Source: Lasiosphaeris hirsuta
Taxonomy: Eukaryota > Ascomycota > Sordariomycetes > Sordariales > Lasiosphaeriaceae
Assembly: GCA_030549175.1 (NCBI GenBank)
Contig: JAUKUA010000002.1
Coordinates: 1,736,001 to 1,800,000, forward strand
DNA: 64,000 nucleotides
Direction: 5' to 3'
The notes under the pieces are model-generated. The model did no database searches. It was not told where the DNA came from and was given only the letters and a program-made list of their open reading frames with translations. The position numbers were made by a program, and so were the translations under genes. The first letter of the stretch is position 1; each line of letters begins with the position of its first letter. Shown piece by piece: positions 1 through 11,227 of this stretch.

Positions 1-403
1 TCGCTGGCCGGTTCGTTCATAGCACCGCGAGTTTTCTTGTCCTGGCTGTTGTGAGACCTCTGCTCAGGGTTTGCTCAGGATTGGCTCAGGATTTTCTCAG
101 GCTTGCTCACCCTGATTACCATTTTTGGTAGGCTGCGTCACAGTGTGTTGAATTGCTTCAACTCTAGCCGAGTGACCCAGGATTGGTCCCATACATGAAT
201 ATGCCAAAATGGGTCCCCATTCTTGAAGATGAACGGTTTTGCCTTTACTTTTGGGATTTCGTGTTCCTTACCTGACCGTTGGAGACTTAAGTTAGCCTCT
301 ACACTCCAAGTATCGTGTGTCTATACCTCCTATAACCACTCCTAATTCCGTTGTTTAATACCCTATATTTATTACTACCTTCGACAACACACCAAGATAC
401 AGT
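1..403. other. Non-coding or degenerate left edge
   Basis: No reading frame of note. Around 62-112 a short motif, GCTCAGGATT, recurs imperfectly three to four times. The rest is AT-rich and looks like decayed mobile DNA, but no element could be named. Confidence 0.4.
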
Positions 404-550
404 ATGGAATTGGGACCAAAGACGTTTAATTCAGTAAATACCGCCATTGAGCGAGCTGAAAAGAGAGGCCTTTTAGTAGACCGAACCAAGATCAGCCCTT
501 ATACGGTTCGTAGGAATCTGAGACCTCAGAGCAAAAAACGCTATTTATGA
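404..550 (+). pseudogene. Possible relic of a DUF3435 (Starship captain-type) recombinase N-terminus
   Basis: A 48-codon frame begins at ATG 404 and ends at TGA 548-550. Its residues (an ERAEKRGLLVDRTK stretch, then a RRNLRPQSKKRYL stretch) resemble, from memory, the start of fungal DUF3435/FluG-domain tyrosine recombinases, the proteins that move Starship elements. Reading on past the stop gives VLEVCYS and VKE, which would continue the same pattern, but further stops follow at once and no catalytic core is visible. If correct, it is a decayed captain fragment pointing into the window. The stop could come from a CGA codon by C-to-T change. Confidence is low because only about 60 residues are readable and the family call rests on memory. 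Confidence 0.3.
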
Positions 551-906
551 GTACTTGAAGTGTGTTATTCGTAAGTAAAAGAAACTGTGCACTAGGAACC
601 TAAGTAGCTAGTTAGATGCAAGATCCAGGAAGGAGTAGGCTTGCACCTGCGCGAGGAAATAGGTTGTGGGCTGGAGCATAGACCTGTTAGCCTGTGCGCC
701 CCCACTCCCCAACGGATAGATCTAGGATCGTTGATATCACCAGGTAGAACCGAGTCGTGTTTTTTTCACTGCTCCTTTTCAACGACACAGACAGCTTCTC
801 GCGCTGCCACAGCCATCTTCCAAACAGCTGGAGTCCTCCCCTTCATCACTAGAGTTTTCCCCCACCACTTCATTCGACATAATCACAATCACATCACGTT
901 GACGAA

Positions 907-2210
907 ATGGACGCGCGCGATAGATCGCCAGATCACGACCAGGAATTTCCATCACTTCGGTCACCCTCACTCGCTGTGATGAAAGTCCAGCACGATACAG
1001 CACGGCGCATTTCGCATGAACTGGAGAAGGCATACGATAATCTTTCTCGGGAAGTCTTCCCCGAAATTGAACCAGAGGAGGAGCGTATCGAGCCAGACCG
1101 GCAATCAAATTTGGGACTCACGTCTCTGGGGATTGAGCTTGCGCTCAAGCAAAAGGAAGAGCTGCGGCTTGAGCGCGAGGTAGTTATCCAAGAGCGGGAC
1201 AGCAATATTACCCCACCCTCCAACGCTGATATCCGACTCCGGGACATAAATAAACGTTACCTATCGGCTGGTGATGCATTGTGGCGACACCAAGCCAAGA
1301 AGCACGACTGGATGATCCTAGCATCGTCCGCCTGCTGGAGCCACGCAGCAATGGGGTTTCGGATTGCCTCCTGGCCCTTTACAAAAAATGCGACGGTCTT
1401 GAGAAGACAAAAAAACGGCCGAGCGATTTTCGTCGAGAATCGATCAAATATTACGCAGGGGAAGACGCCAACCAAAACATTTGGTGTCAGGCAAAAGGGG
1501 ACTGGTCCCCTAGCGACGAGATGATTGCTGCACATATTGTGCCCTTATTTCTCGATAGCGATGAGATTGGCAAGATCCTCTTCGGCAGCCGAGCACCAGA
1601 TCTCCGACGGGCTGGAAACTCGCTCCTGCTCCGGAAGTCGATCGAGAAATGGTTCGATACATACCATATTCTGATCGTTCCCGTCAACCCGAGAGAGGCA
1701 CCTATCATGCGCTGGCGGATTGACGTCATCTCATCTTCGATCAAGAATGCCATGTGGGCGGATGGCCCGGGAGGGTTGGGAAGGGATCTCGACGGGAGAG
1801 AACTGACGTTTTGCAACGAGAACCGTCCAGTTTCACGCTTCATGTATTTCCATTTCCTCATGGCTCTGGTACGCATCAAGGACGTCAAGCGACATGGATG
1901 GCAAGATGTTTGGGCCCGATATTACCAGCAGCGCCAATTTCCCACACCGGGCAACTATATGCGACAGAGCATGTTACTCGCGTTGGCCACCCATTTCGGG
2001 ACGGCCGATGTGAACATTGTCGAATCCTGGATCAAGGATTACGGTTTCGAGTCTCCATTGAAGTTAACCGAAGAGGAGACACAAGAGGCAGCACGCCGAG
2101 CACACATGGCCATGGAGCAGGCAATCGCTCGTGCTGACGGAGACCGAAGTATGACAGATAGTAATAGCAGTATCGGCGATGAGGACGAGGACGAAGATGA
2201 GGATGATTAG
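907..2210 (+). CDS. Fungal HNH-nuclease-domain protein, frame break in the middle
   Basis: Two reading frames make up one gene. The first starts at ATG 907 and gives an acidic, charged N-terminal region with an LKQKEELRLEREVV coiled segment. The second is open from 1275 to the TAG at 2210. It carries the pattern of fungal HNH_2-type proteins: LALYKKC, then KYYAG, WCQAKGDWSP, AAHIVPLF (the HNH region histidine), GNSLLL, and EKWFDTYHILIVPV. The C-terminus is a run of Asp and Glu ending at DEDD. The switch from frame 1 to frame 3 must lie after 1275. I found no GT-AG intron of sensible length that restores the frame (candidates gave the wrong phase), so a one- or two-base frameshift is as likely as an unusual intron. 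Function is unknown; such proteins are common and rapidly duplicated in ascomycetes. Confidence 0.6.
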
Positions 2211-2684
2211 ACAGGGGAGGGTAGTGGGCAGGAGAGAAAGAAAAATTATTGTGTATTCATATTTGGCTTGTTACAAGCCTACTACGCCGTGTTAACCCAG
2301 GCAACACAGAACTATTGAAGCGCAGCAGGCTTAGTCAGAACCATATCCTGGGGTCTTTCCAAGATAGAAAGGTAGTGTAAATGACAACAAGCTTAACTAC
2401 GTAGGTTCCAATTCCACGACGTATCCCACCACTTGTGCTCCACACTAGGCACGTTGGGCATCTTGGGACGAGATATAGCGTCATATTGCTGGGCTCACCC
2501 AAGGTCAACAAGGTGTATCACCTCAACCTGGGCCCGCAGTGAACACGAGACACATAACTATTGATTGATATTATAACCGTGGGTATGATTTATAATCATA
2601 ACTATGGCTATATTCTGGGCCCTCGGCCTAGTAGGTACCATAAATGCGGCGTGTCACACTACTGAGCTCACCTAAGGTTAATAA
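2211..2684. other. Intergenic with a diverged internal repeat
   Basis: No gene seen. Two similar stretches (about 2480-2520 and 2650-2690) share the order GTCA-A/C, CTG/A-GCTCACC, AAGGT and AA-GTG, which suggests a decayed duplicated sequence. The second copy runs into the LTR that starts at 2685. Confidence 0.35.
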
Positions 2685-2941
2685 TGTGACGGCCGGCACC
2701 CACTGCCCATCACGTGAGCACCATCGACCATGAGAAAGGCCATTCACTGGCAGTGTGGGCCACCAGGCCATTCACTGGAAAGTAGACAAGCGGCCTGAGC
2801 CATCCCAAGGACTCCTATCAAGGCCCTGGATGTGGCGACCACTTGTCTGCCTTCTTCTTCTTCTTTCCTTAGTTTGTTTTTCCACAATAAAGGATAGGAT
2901 AACTGTAGCCTTGCCTCTCTTTCACCTACCTGGCCGTGACA
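2685..2941 (+). mobile_element. LTR of a retrotransposon (solo or truncated 5' LTR)
   Basis: This 257-bp segment starts TGTGACGGCC and ends GGCCGTGACA, a TG...CA terminated LTR. It aligns along its length with the reverse complement of 34140-34399, including the two GCCATTCACTGG motifs, the AGGACTCCTAT-AAGGCC core and the TTCCTTAG pyrimidine stretch. The five bases before it are AATAA and those after it are CTCCC, so there is no target-site duplication. It may be the 5' LTR of an element whose body was lost. No gag or pol sequence follows. Confidence 0.65.
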
Positions 2942-3867
2942 CTCCCTCTCCTAGAGGAACTAAAAGGGGCCTGGCAGTTCCATTTTTGGAGCTCTCTCTC
3001 CAACAGAGCAAACCCCCATCCCCAAAATTACCAAGCTGCAGATTGGCCACTCACACTTCGTAAGCGCCGCAAGACGCCACTGTGAAATATCGAGGAGGAC
3101 TATGCATGTGGGAAAATGGCACCTAAAAAGCCATTTCCACCACCATACAATGGCTTCAGCCAACCATAGAATAAGGCCGAGTTACTATGGGGAAAGCCTT
3201 GCTTTCGGCTCCTCCTTCCTCTCCGTTATATTATAGGGAGCACTGTGATGATATTGCTACCTAGGTGAGGGATAGATGGTATGTGTGTTGCGTCTTGCAG
3301 GGAAAAAGCAGTGAGTGGCTGTCTGGATCTTGAGAAATAGGTGGGCAGTGGAGCACAGGCCTCTGTGGGCACAGGCCACCGCCAACATACATACCTAGCA
3401 ATCTGCAACTGCAGGTCATCACATGTCTTTCCAACTTGCAGCCTCTCTCCAAAAGTGCTTTGATCCCTCAGGTGGCACTGTGTAATTTCGTGCCGTGTTC
3501 AGCTCTCATAATTGTATCCAATATTCAATGCATTCCCCAGCCTGGCGTCCTTGAGAGGCTGCGGTTGGTGGCCGCTCGCCGCCGGGCGATGACCCCTGCG
3601 TGCAAGCGCGCTTCAGCAGGGCTGTCCTGAGAGGGGGAGCCGAGTGGGTCGATGAGAATAACTCGGCCTAGTGCCCCTAGTTCTAGCATTCGCACTCGTC
3701 GCCATCTCCCCTTTTCTGTATGTGAAGCACTACCAAGGCGACTACACACCGGAAGCATCCCCAACCCCCCCAAGGCTCCCTCTACCTCCCCTCAGAATGC
3801 AATCTCACAACTCCTCGGAAAGAGAGCCCTGTTGAGAGTGCGGTCTTCAAGTCAGGGCCTGACATAA
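2942..3867. other. Intergenic, no gene recognised
   Basis: Only short frames without family features. The stretch 3540-3700 is GC-rich and unlike its AT-rich surroundings, so it may be a transposon fragment, but nothing identifies it. The 10-mer CTTCAAGTCA at 3845-3854 recurs at 6917-6926 on the other side of the hAT element. Confidence 0.35.
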
Positions 3868-6800
3868 GTCAAATAAAGTCCAAATAAATAAGCCAAATAC
3901 AAATCAAATACAAACCAAATAAGGAAAATGCGAGCCTATTTGACTTGGCAAATTTGGCACATGTCCCACTTTTCTGGTTTCCAGGGCAAAATAAGCCTGG
4001 ATTTGGACGCCCAATTAATCGAAAAAATCTCCCCGTTGAGTGGCCCTTTTTCGACAATTTGAGCACAGCTAACAGTGGAATTTTCCATGCAGTCAATTCC
4101 AGCCAATTCCAGCCATTTGAGCGCATATTAGCATTTGGCACACATCTTCCACTATCTTCAATCCACACCTCTCTAGTATCATGGCCGACTCAATAGAGCT
4201 ATCCGACACCGCCTCCGTCAATAGCGATGCACAGTCCTCTATAACAACCACAATAGTTCGCTCCGGTACCACAAATCCACTCCGACTGATCGCCGATCGA
4301 ACGACTGGTATCGCGGCCCAGGCAGAGCGTGCAACCCTACTCCAAGATGTCCCCCACCGCATTTCCGACATGCCGACCGTACAACACGGGAGAAAGCGTT
4401 ACATACTGAAGGCATGGATACATAAGAAGAGGGCGCGGAAGTCATGGATTGGAGGGCACGGCTATTGGCTTTGCCATCTCCTTAACGATGATACCGTTGG
4501 AAAGTCTGTTTGGTGTTGCAAGCACTGCAATAACGGCGTATACAGCGCTATCGCCACATCTAACGGAAGTATTCACTTGAAGCAAGCCCACGGCATTACT
4601 AACAATAGCTCCGATCCTAATGATGATACCGCCCGGCCAACCAAGAGGTCTAGATCTATCTTCGAACAACTACAGGCCGTAACCGCCCGGGCCCGGCCTA
4701 CGATTCCCCGGTCTACAGCCGACCAATTTAAAGAAGCTCTACTCGACTAGATCATCGATTTCAACATACCCTTCTCCATGGTATAACACGCCAGCTTCCG
4801 TACCATGTTACGGCTTCTGAACGCTGAAATGGTTGATACTTTGATACCCGAGACTAGTAAGACTATTACGAGATGGATTGACGAGAAGTTCCGCGCCTAA
4901 CAGGCGGAGGTAAAGAAAATAATGGCGTTATTTTCCTATACCAAGTATATATCCTTTGATCTTTAGACCTCTCCTAATAGTCTATCCCTCCTAGGAATAG
5001 TAACACACTATCTTAACAATTAAGATACGTTACTCACGTAGTTATTAGCCATGAAGCGGATAACTGGTACCCACTTTGGTAAGTTGTTAGCATCGGTTCT
5101 TAAGATAACCGCTGAAGAATACGACATTTCACTAAAACTTATTACCAGGCCGATAACGCGTCCTCTAATGACACCTGTATCGACGAACTTATCGATTTGT
5201 TATATCCGGCTACGGATCACGATATATTCTCCTACCTAAAGTCGGCACGCCGCGTTCGCTACTTCGGCCATATCATCAACCTTATCACGAAGGCGTTTCT
5301 TAAAGGTAAGGATACCGGGCTTTTATGTTCGCTTGAGCCTAGCTCTTAGGCCTATATAGATATAGGAGAGAAACAAGCTCTTTTTTAACAATGGAGAAAG
5401 CGTGGCCCTGTTAGGAAACTACACAATCTCGTTTATTAGATTCGGCGTAGCCTATAACGGCGCGATGATTTCATACGTATCACCAACGATAAATTAACAC
5501 CTGAAGAGGAAGAAGACTTTGGCTCTACCCTGTACGACTACTCCAACGGCTCACTATAGTTAGCCGGGGATAACGATACTTGCTAGAACTCGGTATTCTT
5601 TATGATTAAGAGGGCAATCGTACTACGAGAGTCGTTAGATATCTTTTGCTATCTATGGTCTAACAAGCCGGCTAGTAAGAAGGTCCCTACCGAAGATATC
5701 TTAGATATAGAGGATTAGTAACTATTAACTGTGATAAAGTCAATACTAGAGCTTTTTAAGGTGGCAACGAAGGTCTTTGAGGGCAATGGATCTTATATCG
5801 TACACGTGGCTCCTACTACCTACCGGCTACTCTAGGATCTATGGATACAACGTGCTACTTACTATAACAATCCCACGCCTACGTTATTTACCGGCCCGGA
5901 CCTCTCTCGGTTACCGCTGCCGCCACGTTAACAAACCTATGAGCCTACAAGGCCTGTAACAGCTTTAGGGCACGTGTAACGTACAAATGCGAGCTAATTA
6001 CCACGCCGTTTAGATAGCTACTAGGTCGACTTACCGGGATAACGCGGCCAGCCTGGTAGGCCAGCCAACGGTATGGCACCCCCTGAAGTACCTACGCTTA
6101 CGCCTCTGGATATGGACCTTGGCCAAGAGGGTGCCAACTTCATATAACAAAGCCTTAATCTTACGATTATGAAGTTGGAAGGATATATCGAATTATTACG
6201 GGACTCTCCAGTCTATTAGGTAGCCTAGGTACTCTACCTATCGCTTAGGAAGAAGTAGCTCGAGTTGAACATGACGGCAAAGTAAGTTAACGATATAATT
6301 ACTATGGTACGTAAGCTGTACGACCGTGAGTATTCTAGTCAACTCATTCAGAGGGTAGAGCCAGCCGAACAGATCTACCTGCCTACGTGTAACGACTTTT
6401 TATATAGATCTATTTAATACGAGCTACTGCTACTACCTGTTGACGATGAACTTAGTAACTACCTATCAGAGTATGTGCCTCCTTCAATAGATAACCCTCT
6501 GAAGTGGTAGGTGACGTAACAGGACTGTTATCTAAGGCTCTCGTAGATGGCGATAACTATCCTCTTAATACCTCCGGCTTTAACAGAGTGTGAAAGAGTA
6601 TTTAGTCGTGCCAAATTGACAGTAAGTATCCAGCGACAAGCCATGTATGACGATACAATATCTAGGCTTCAATGTTTGCGGCATTGGCAGTGAAATTCGA
6701 TGTTTTGGGGCAGCGTGATTTCAGCCGGCGGAGGTGGCTGTCGGTTCGGGTTTGGTCGGAGTGGAAATTTGTATTGTTCCGGGCTTGGCATTTTATTTGC

Positions 6801-6907
6801 AAATAATACAAACAAGCCAAATATGCCAATTTGCAAGCTAAATAGGCCTCCTGATTGCCAAATTCAAATCAAATAGGGGGGCCTTATTTGATTTATTTGA
6901 TTTGTGT
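3868..6907 (+). mobile_element. hAT-superfamily DNA transposon, RIP-degraded
   Basis: About 3 kb containing a broken hAT transposase (4181-6693) between AT-rich ends of matching inverted character. The left end reads CATAAGTCAAATAAA and the right end, read inward on the minus strand, CACAAATCAAATAAAT, both followed by more CAAATA repeats. These serve as subterminal or terminal inverted repeats. A clean 8-bp target duplication is not visible at these boundaries, so the exact ends are uncertain by some bases. The element sits directly against the truncated start of the patatin-type pseudogene at 6908. Confidence 0.7.
4181..6693 (+). pseudogene. hAT transposase, inactivated by many stop codons
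   Basis: ATG 4181 opens a 189-codon frame whose middle is a BED-type zinc finger (WCCKHC then HLKQAH). TAG at 4748 breaks the frame, but hAT homology goes on: RTMLRLLNAEMVD, WIDEKF, YISFDL, TSPNSLSLLGIVTHYL, and a YFGHIINLITKAFL block. Near the end come NPLKW, ITILLIPPALTECERVFS and LRHWQ, the C-terminal dimerisation region, closed by TGA 6691-6693. Nearly all breaks are TAG where TGG or CAG is expected, which is the mark of RIP. Some segments are shifted in frame. No functional transposase can be made; the copy is a fossil, or mobilisable only in trans. Confidence 0.8.
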
Positions 6908-8986
6908 CATTCGCTGCTTCAAGTCAAGACATGGAACTGCGTCCAATGCGCGAACGACGCGTTTTGTGACGATTGCTGGGGAAAGCAACGGCCCCACCGG
7001 GCGGGGGCGGTGGGCATCGATGGCCGACCGCACGAGAAGGTTGACGTGGAGGTTGTTAGCAGGCTGACGCAAATCTTTGGCCACAACCGGACACCGGAGG
7101 AGCAGGAGGCGCTGCACATGTCGGACATCAGCACGACGTGGTTTGGCGTCATGAGGGGGGGCGGCCGGCCGTTTCTGCACTGCTCCAATAGGCTCATCGA
7201 TATCATCCAGAAGAGCCAGACGGGACGGCACTCGGAGCGCTTCCTCCACTTGGTTTCGTTTGTCGGCCAAACGGGTAACTAAACCATGCTTTGCTAGCTC
7301 AAATCTTGGCTCCCGTGTTTTTATATAGGTTTTCCAGAAGCTAACCAGAAGAATCTGTGTGCAGGGGCTGGAAAGAGCACGGTTATCAAGATGCTCATCA
7401 ACCTTGAGCAGGCTCTCGCCGGCAGCCAGTCGCCCAGGGCCGACTGTTTTCCTGCGCCCGTAACCGGCCTCGTCGACGACATAGTCCCGACCACCGGCGA
7501 TGTACACTTCTACTCAGATCCGGCCACCTACTCGGAGCGACGGCCCATCCTCTATGCCGATTGCGAGGGGATGAACGGCGGCGAGAAGCTGCCCATGGGT
7601 CCTCCAAAAGCTGATCGAATGGGCCTACTCTTCTATCGACAAGTCAATCAACTAGCTGAACCTGCCACACATCATCATCGTCTTGAACGCGACCGAGACT
7701 GCTATAGATGAGAGGCAGTGGGAATTTGAGGTTGCGACGAGGAAGCTGCTTGAGGATTACAAGGACTCCGTCTACCAAGTCCAGAAGCTGCAGAACATTG
7801 TGGCTGGTCTCAAGGCCACAGGAAAGATCATCTCATCGACCCAGGAGCTCCTTGAATATTACTATTCCTCCATCACCGTCGTCCACATCCCAACAAAGGG
7901 CCGGTACATGCAGATCGACAAGCAGATCGGCAAGCTGTACGACGTCATCCGAAAACAGTGCAGCGTTTCGTTTGCTCACAAGAAATCGGTGCGCATGCTC
8001 CTCAACGCCGATAGACTGCAGCAGTATGTTAACTCAGCCTACGACCACTTTTCCCGCCGGCTCGACGAGCCGTTCGACTTTGTTAAGGAGGCCCTCCGGC
8101 ATGACCAGATGCCTAAGGATTTTCAGGGGTCACATTCTGAACCTAATGCTGTCGCTATACCACGAGGTAGATCACGACAACGGCAACCGGTTTTCTGGGA
8201 GGCTTCTGGAGATGCTAAGCCGCCCCATAGCGTCTTGTGTCATGCTTGCAGCGGCGAGGGAAGATTTACAAGGTAAGGAGAGGGGAGATTCACCTGACCC
8301 CCCCCACCCCCAAAGACGCACACGCTGATCACTGGCTGCCATCCAAGGCACATATACAACGCTTCTCTGGAACACCTTCTTCGAGCCCATCAAGGCTGCT
8401 TTTGATGAGTTTTGCGACAATTGGCTCCGTTGCGCGTTTGAGCACGACGGGAACGATTGCCGCAACGTCAAAAATTCGCACAAGAAAGGCCACCAGGCCA
8501 GCTCAGGCAAGGTCTTCTTCAAGGGGGCCTACGTGTCCCAGTTCGCCTCCTCGGAGACGTTCTTCACGGAGTGGATGAACGGGATCCATGATCACCTCGA
8601 CAGCCTGGTCAGGCGACTGAACGAGTTCGGCGCTGACGGGCAGGAGAGGGATCTGGTCTCGCGCCTGCACCGAAGAGAGGTGGAAGAAAATTACCCGCGA
8701 CTTGGCACAACGTTCAAGCTCCTGGGCCATGCCACCTGCTTCTGTTGCGTCCGCGCCATTCCAGAACACATCCTACCCTGCGGCCATATCCTCTGCGAGC
8801 CGTGTATTCAGTCTTTCGGAAGCTATGTTGGAGGCGGCGCACACGAGATGACGTACTGCCCATTCCACCCCAACCGGGAGTCGTGGGAAAGCCGCCCGTT
8901 CAAAGTAGCTTTTAAGCCAGAGGATGCTGGGGTTCGTGTTCTTTGCCTTGACGGGTATGTTTTTTCTTTCTTTTTTTTCTTCCTGT

Positions 8987-9028
<42 letters not shown>

Positions 9029-11227
9029 GAGCAACTAGCCCGTCCGTCCCATGTTCCACTCTAGCGAGGGCTGCCTATCTAACTACATGCACCTAGCGGC
9101 GGCATTCGGGGGATCATCGAGCTTGCCCTTCTCAAGTCAATCGAGAGGGAGCTGGGCGGTTTCGTACCTGTTCAAAACTTCTTTGACTTGATAGTGGGAA
9201 CCAGGTAAGCGGCGAGTCTCAATCGGACGGAGACTAGCGCAGCACGAAGTAGTTAACACAGCAGCCAGCACCGGCGACATCATCGCGCTAGGCCTCGGTG
9301 TTATGCACTGGTCTGTTTCCGAATGCCTCGACCAATTCAAGCGTTTATGTTCCGACGCATTCACTGCCCGGCCGCTGAAGAGATTGGCTTTGGTCAGCCA
9401 CAAGAGCTATTACAAGTCGACGCCTCTGGAAGCAGCTTTTCAATCAGCCTTTGGCTCAGATGCGCTGCTTTCCGGGGGGACTTCGTGTAGACGGATAGGG
9501 CAAACCAGAGTTGCCGTGACGGCAACGTCGGCGACCGAGAACCGGCCGGTCATTATCACAAACTACAACACGGCGAAGGCGGAGCGAGATAATCGTGAGT
9601 TCTGATGCTCCATCTCTCTCGGACGGGGAGGCCCCGGGACGCTAATAATCAAATCCCCTGATAAGTTCCGTACCAGTTTCTACGATCGCAAGACTCGACG
9701 GCGGAGTTCAAGATTTGGGAAGCGTACGTGCACAGGTCGGGATCGGACCTAGGCGGACGAGCTGTGAGATTGTTTGTTCAAGCTAACCGCCGCCCGATAG
9801 TGCCCGGGCAACCTCAGCCGCACCGCTGTATTTCAAGCCGTTTGCCAAGCCGGAGAGCGGCATGTACTACACGGATGGCGCCATACACTACAACTGCCCC
9901 GCGTGGGTCGCCCATCACGAACGCCAGGTTCTCTGGGACGATGTAAGCAGCCGACATCCAGATATTGTCTTATCTCTAGGAACGGGCCTCGGCAACCAAG
10001 CACTCGTCCAACACGCCAACATGGACACTGAGTTACGGAACGCCGAGAAGATTCACCAGAAGCGGAGTACGCCCGGCCTTGCGTACATGGGAGGGTGGCG
10101 TACTGAATCATCGATAACCAGCTCAACTGCGAGAAGGCCTGGCATGAGTACTACGCCGCGACAACGCGGACGGCTGGCCGGATCCATACGACCCCCGAGG
10201 CAAGGCGCCGCCATATGCGCATCAATGTCCAGCTGAAAGGGCACCGCCCGGGCTTGGATCAACTTGACGAGATCCAGTCCCTAGAGGATCAGGCCTTCGA
10301 CAGTGCTAGTAGCAACCCCGACATCTGGGAGGCCGCGCACCGCCTCGTCGCTAGCTCGTTTTACTTTGAGAAGAACGATAGAGGTTTCCACCAGGACCAA
10401 GGCATATATCGCTGCCATGGTACGTCTTATTTTCTCTCTCTCTCTCTCTCTCTCTGCGGTTTTATAGCAGCGTTTCTGACACACAGATCTACAGGGAGTA
10501 TCCAGTGCAGGTTCGAGAAGGGTGGCCAGGATCTCAAAGATTTGGGCCGAATGTTGAGCAGCTGCGTCAAGGGCGACTTTGAGCCATTCTTCCTCCTTCA
10601 GGAGAACTACGGCAGCATACACGAGACCCAACAAGAGTTCCCCATGTCGAGTGCCGTGCTCAACCGCATGTGCGACCGCGGAGAATTCGATCTGGAAACC
10701 ATCATCTGTGTACGCTCAGCCGGCCGGTCGAGCATCGCGCGAATTTCCCTTTGCCTCCAGGAGGCGGCTACCTCCACGGCCCCGGCTCCGGCGTGGCAAG
10801 CTTCTCCGAATGCTGTCTGTCCATTAGCGGGTTCCCGCGGGAGCTCTTTGCTCAAGATGACGTGGGGGCACAACCAGCGACGCATTCGGAAGCCCGGGAC
10901 AGCGCTTCAGCGCCTCCCGCCGCCGGCGGCGGCGGCGGCGAATCTCCTAATCCGTCCAGCGAGGGGCCCCCGGAGCAGGCCGCTCGCGGCAGCGCCCCAG
11001 GCAGCAGCGGTAGTGGAGGGAGGAAGGCGGGCGACAAGGACCAAAGCCCGAGCTCCAAGTTTCACAGCATATTCCGCGGCTCGGGCCTGGTGGACCTTGG
11101 GTTGCGGAGCAGATGGAGCAGCGGCAACTTGGGCGGGACCGCCCACGCTGAGAAGGGTGCAACGGAACCACCGCCGATGCTGCCGCGCCAGTCGCGTCTG
11201 CAGTCAGATCATTCTGAGAAAACGTAA
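6908..11227 (+). pseudogene. Broken GTPase-RING-patatin phospholipase fusion gene
   Basis: Order of parts: a Cys-rich start (WNCVQC, FCDDCW); a P-loop GQTGAGKST rebuilt across an intron at 7275-7364; a DCEGMNGGEK stretch; a helical region; a RING-like finger (CFCC, PCGHILCEPC); and a patatin lipase domain. All three patatin signatures are rebuilt across introns: DGGGIRG (intron 8955-9096), GTSTG with the catalytic Ser codon split by intron 9205-9268, and the DGA dyad. Further introns are 8273-8347, 9595-9665, 9724-9800 and 10420-10494. Damage: the N-terminus is cut off at the hAT boundary; GTPase residues are missing at 7598/7599 with a frame change; there is a TAG at 7653-7655; and frames break near 8120, 10090 and 10700. 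In related fungal proteins the patatin acts as a lipase effector downstream of the sensing part. The C-terminus (SISGFPRELFAQDD, then Ser/Gly/Pro-rich) ends at 11227. Confidence 0.75.
8988..9029 (+). repeat. (TTG)14 microsatellite inside an intron
   Basis: Fourteen perfect TTG units directly after a T-rich tract, lying within the intron 8955-9096 that splits the patatin DGGGxRG motif. Confidence 0.95.

Noticed and set aside
1256..1321. 66-base GT-AG intron in the HNH gene
   Set aside because: Its length is a multiple of three and cannot account for the frame change.
8823..9059. Poly-Gln protein on the minus strand
   Set aside because: It is the (TTG)14 microsatellite of an intron read in reverse.
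10067..10121. 55-base GT-AG intron in the patatin relic
   Set aside because: It has plausible splice ends but the phase does not restore the downstream frame, so a frameshift was called instead.
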